A stretch of 15,445 nt of DNA from Thermoplasmata archaeon (GTDB lineage: Archaea; Thermoplasmatota; Thermoplasmata; Lutacidiplasmatales; UBA184): positions 1 to 15,445 of the forward strand of contig JASHVP010000111.1 of assembly GCA_030044475.1 (NCBI GenBank), written 5' to 3'. Each line of letters opens with the position of its first letter. Position 1 is the stretch's first letter. This document shows positions 14,769 to 15,445 of the stretch, piece by piece. The notes under the pieces are model-generated. The model saw only the letters and a list, made by a program, of their open reading frames with translations. It was not told where the DNA came from and did not search any database. Position numbers and translations under genes: made by a program.

Positions 14769-15045
14769 GCGAGATCGCGATCGACGAGACGTTCGCGTCC
14801 CGGCCATCCTTGTTCGTCAGCCGCTCGGTCCCGATCGAGATCGGCCCGACGTCGACCTGCCCCTCGAGGAAGCGCCGGCGGACCACCTCGACGACGTCGA
14901 CCGCGCGGACGATCGCGTTCCCCCGAGCCTTGACGACGACCGGGCCGGCCCCGCTGTGCAACTGCGTGACCACCTGGAAGACGTAGGTCATCGTCGGCTT
15001 CTGGCCGATGAAGACCGTCGAGCCGAGGTCGTCGGGCCGCGGCAT
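14698..15045 (-). CDS. alba: Alba family DNA/RNA-binding chromatin protein
   Basis: Alba (Sac10b) family protein of 115 aa, an abundant archaeal nucleic-acid-binding protein that packs DNA as dimers and also binds RNA. Landmarks are STVFIGQKPTMTYVFQVV (9-26), VVVKARGNAIVRAVDVVEVV (36-55), RRRFL (56-60) and IGTERLTNKDGRDANVSSIA (71-90). Lys16 matches one of the two adjacent DNA-contacting lysines of crenarchaeal Alba; the other position is Gln15. A 20-residue Ala/Pro-rich tail after residue 95 is outside the fold and is encoded opposite the end of the DUF1614-RDD gene. The start at 15045 is chosen because Alba similarity begins just after it and an AAAAAGCCTTGTA element lies about 30 bases upstream; the frame stays open to 15132, but that would include the promoter. 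Confidence 0.94.
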   Translation of the reverse strand: MPRPDDLGSTVFIGQKPTMTYVFQVVTQLHSGAGPVVVKARGNAIVRAVDVVEVVRRRFLEGQVDVGPISIGTERLTNKDGRDANVSSIAISLTRTGAVEPAAARAPGTAPSAPG

Positions 15046-15070
15046 GGGGGGCGGGCCCACGACGCCCCCG

Positions 15071-15083
15071 TACAAGGCTTTTT
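15071..15083 (-). promoter_or_regulatory. Putative BRE/TATA element of alba
   Basis: Minus strand reads AAAAAGCCTTGTA, centred about 32 bases before the ATG at 15045, in an otherwise very GC-rich divergent region shared with the tRNA gene. Confidence 0.5.
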
Positions 15084-15130
15084 GCGGCGGGCCCGGCATC
15101 CGGTCCGCTCGGGGACGGCGGTGCGCTCGC

Positions 15131-15140
15131 AAAGGTTATC
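15131..15140 (+). promoter_or_regulatory. Putative BRE/TATA element of tRNA-Leu
   Basis: AAAGGTTATC is centred about 35 bases before the mature 5' end of the tRNA. This allows a short 5' leader for RNase P removal. It has the same AAAGG-TT form as the protein-gene elements. Confidence 0.55.
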
Positions 15141-15170
15141 GGGGGACCCCCGTACGCGCGACGACGTCGT

Positions 15171-15255
15171 GCAGGGGTGGCCCAGCTTGGTCAAAGGCGC
15201 CAGGTTGAGGTCCTGGTCTCGTAGGAGTTCGTGAGTTCAAATCTCACCCCCTGCA
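15171..15255 (+). tRNA. tRNA-Leu (anticodon GAG)
   Basis: An 85-base type II tRNA, folded by hand. The acceptor stem GCAGGGG pairs with CCCCTGC over all seven pairs, and the discriminator is A. The D-stem is GCC/GGC with GG in the loop. The anticodon stem CCAGG/CCTGG encloses TTGAGGT, giving anticodon GAG at 15207-15209, which reads leucine codons CUC and CUU. The 14-base variable region (15217-15230) forms a CTC/GAG arm, as in leucine tRNAs, and the T-stem GTGAG/CTCAC encloses TTCAAAT. No intron is present, and the 3' CCA is not encoded (TAC follows A73), so CCA must be added. In a genome rich in CUC codons this should be a major leucine acceptor. Confidence 0.96.
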
Positions 15256-15274
15256 TACACCCGTCCGAGGTTGC

Positions 15275-15445
15275 ATGGAAGGCTCGCTGACGCTCTGTCC
15301 GAACTGCGGGGCCACGGTCGCCCCCGGCGCGGGCGTCTGCCCCGCCTGCCAGGCCCCGATCGAGACGCCCGGTCCGCGGCCGCTGACCGCCGCCGGCCCG
15401 GTCGACGACCCGCCGGACCCGGATCCGGCGGGGGACGACCCGACC
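15275..15445 (+). CDS. Zinc-ribbon protein, N-terminal part (runs off the window)
   Basis: The first 57 codons of a protein whose stop lies beyond the window. Residues 8-11 (CPNC) and 22-25 (CPAC) form a paired C-x2-C zinc ribbon of the rubredoxin-knuckle type, followed by a Pro/Asp-rich linker (about 31-57). Such ribbons often sit at the N-terminus of archaeal membrane proteins, including RDD proteins, or of regulatory proteins, but the rest is not visible and no function can be given. The ATG at 15275 is 19 bases after the tRNA. A weak GAGGT lies just 3 bases upstream of it. No room exists for a separate promoter outside the tRNA gene, so transcription through the tRNA is likely. Confidence 0.65.
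   Translation, partial: MEGSLTLCPNCGATVAPGAGVCPACQAPIETPGPRPLTAAGPVDDPPDPDPAGDDPT

Noticed and set aside
13620..14807. 395-codon minus-strand open frame opposite the RDD domain
   Set aside because: Arg/Asp/Gly-rich with no hydrophobic or conserved pattern. The plus strand encodes recognisable membrane domains.
15046..15132. Upstream starts for alba (15132 or 15099)
   Set aside because: They would translate the TATA-like element at 15071-15083 and add a basic stretch absent from Alba proteins.
1..15445. CRISPR arrays, insertion sequences, integrase or attachment sites
   Set aside because: No regularly spaced repeats, transposase or integrase motifs were seen. The tRNA-Leu gene has no partial copy elsewhere in the window to suggest integration.

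Overview
The window looks like a chromosomal segment of a high-GC archaeon (roughly 70% G+C by eye). The most likely placement is Thermoplasmatota or a relative, but this is inferred from gene families and promoter style, not from a marker tree. Archaeal hallmarks are an Alba chromatin protein, an archaeal wybutosine enzyme of the Taw2 type, a TrmB-type sugar-regulator-like protein, a DUF373 membrane protein, archaeal-type ProRS with a C-terminal four-cysteine zinc site, and a type II tRNA-Leu(GAG) without encoded CCA. Most gene starts have an AT-rich element of the kind AAAGG-TTTA or GTTAAG about 26-31 bases upstream and no Shine-Dalgarno sequence, which is the signature of leaderless archaeal mRNAs.

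Layout, left to right. 29-643: phosphoribosyltransferase (+). 654-1742: DUF373 membrane protein (-), convergent with it. 1892-3319: prolyl-tRNA synthetase (+), divergent from DUF373. 3336-3590: two-helix small membrane protein (-). 3699-8543: a three-gene (+) block made of a TPR protein with no ATPase, a full-length STAND/AAA_16 ATPase with TPRs that is its paralogue, and a UbiE/MenG quinone methyltransferase translationally coupled to it. 8568-9689: class I/II aminotransferase (+). 9696-11332: a (-) operon of a TrmB-family regulator followed by taw2, with a GTGA overlap. 11390-12787: aspartase/fumarase superfamily enzyme, best read as aspartate ammonia-lyase (-). 12912-14768: DUF1614-RDD membrane fusion (+). 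14698-15045: Alba (-), overlapping the fusion gene tail to tail. 15171-15255: tRNA-Leu(GAG) (+). 15275 to the window end: start of a zinc-ribbon protein (+).

The segment is very compact. Convergent gaps are 6, 10 and 16 bp, plus one 71-bp overlap, and no gene-free stretch exceeds about 150 bp. The larger gaps (1743-1891, 3591-3698, 12788-12911, 15046-15170) are divergent promoter regions. Two promoters appear to be built over the stop codon of the preceding gene.

Most genes are housekeeping: translation (proS, tRNA, taw2), chromatin (alba), quinone methylation, and amino acid and nucleotide metabolism. The least ordinary parts are the tandem STAND / ATPase-less STAND pair coupled to a quinone methyltransferase, and the DUF1614-RDD fusion, whose only plausible start is a CTG behind a strong Shine-Dalgarno. 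I see no rRNA, insertion sequence, CRISPR array or recent mobile element.
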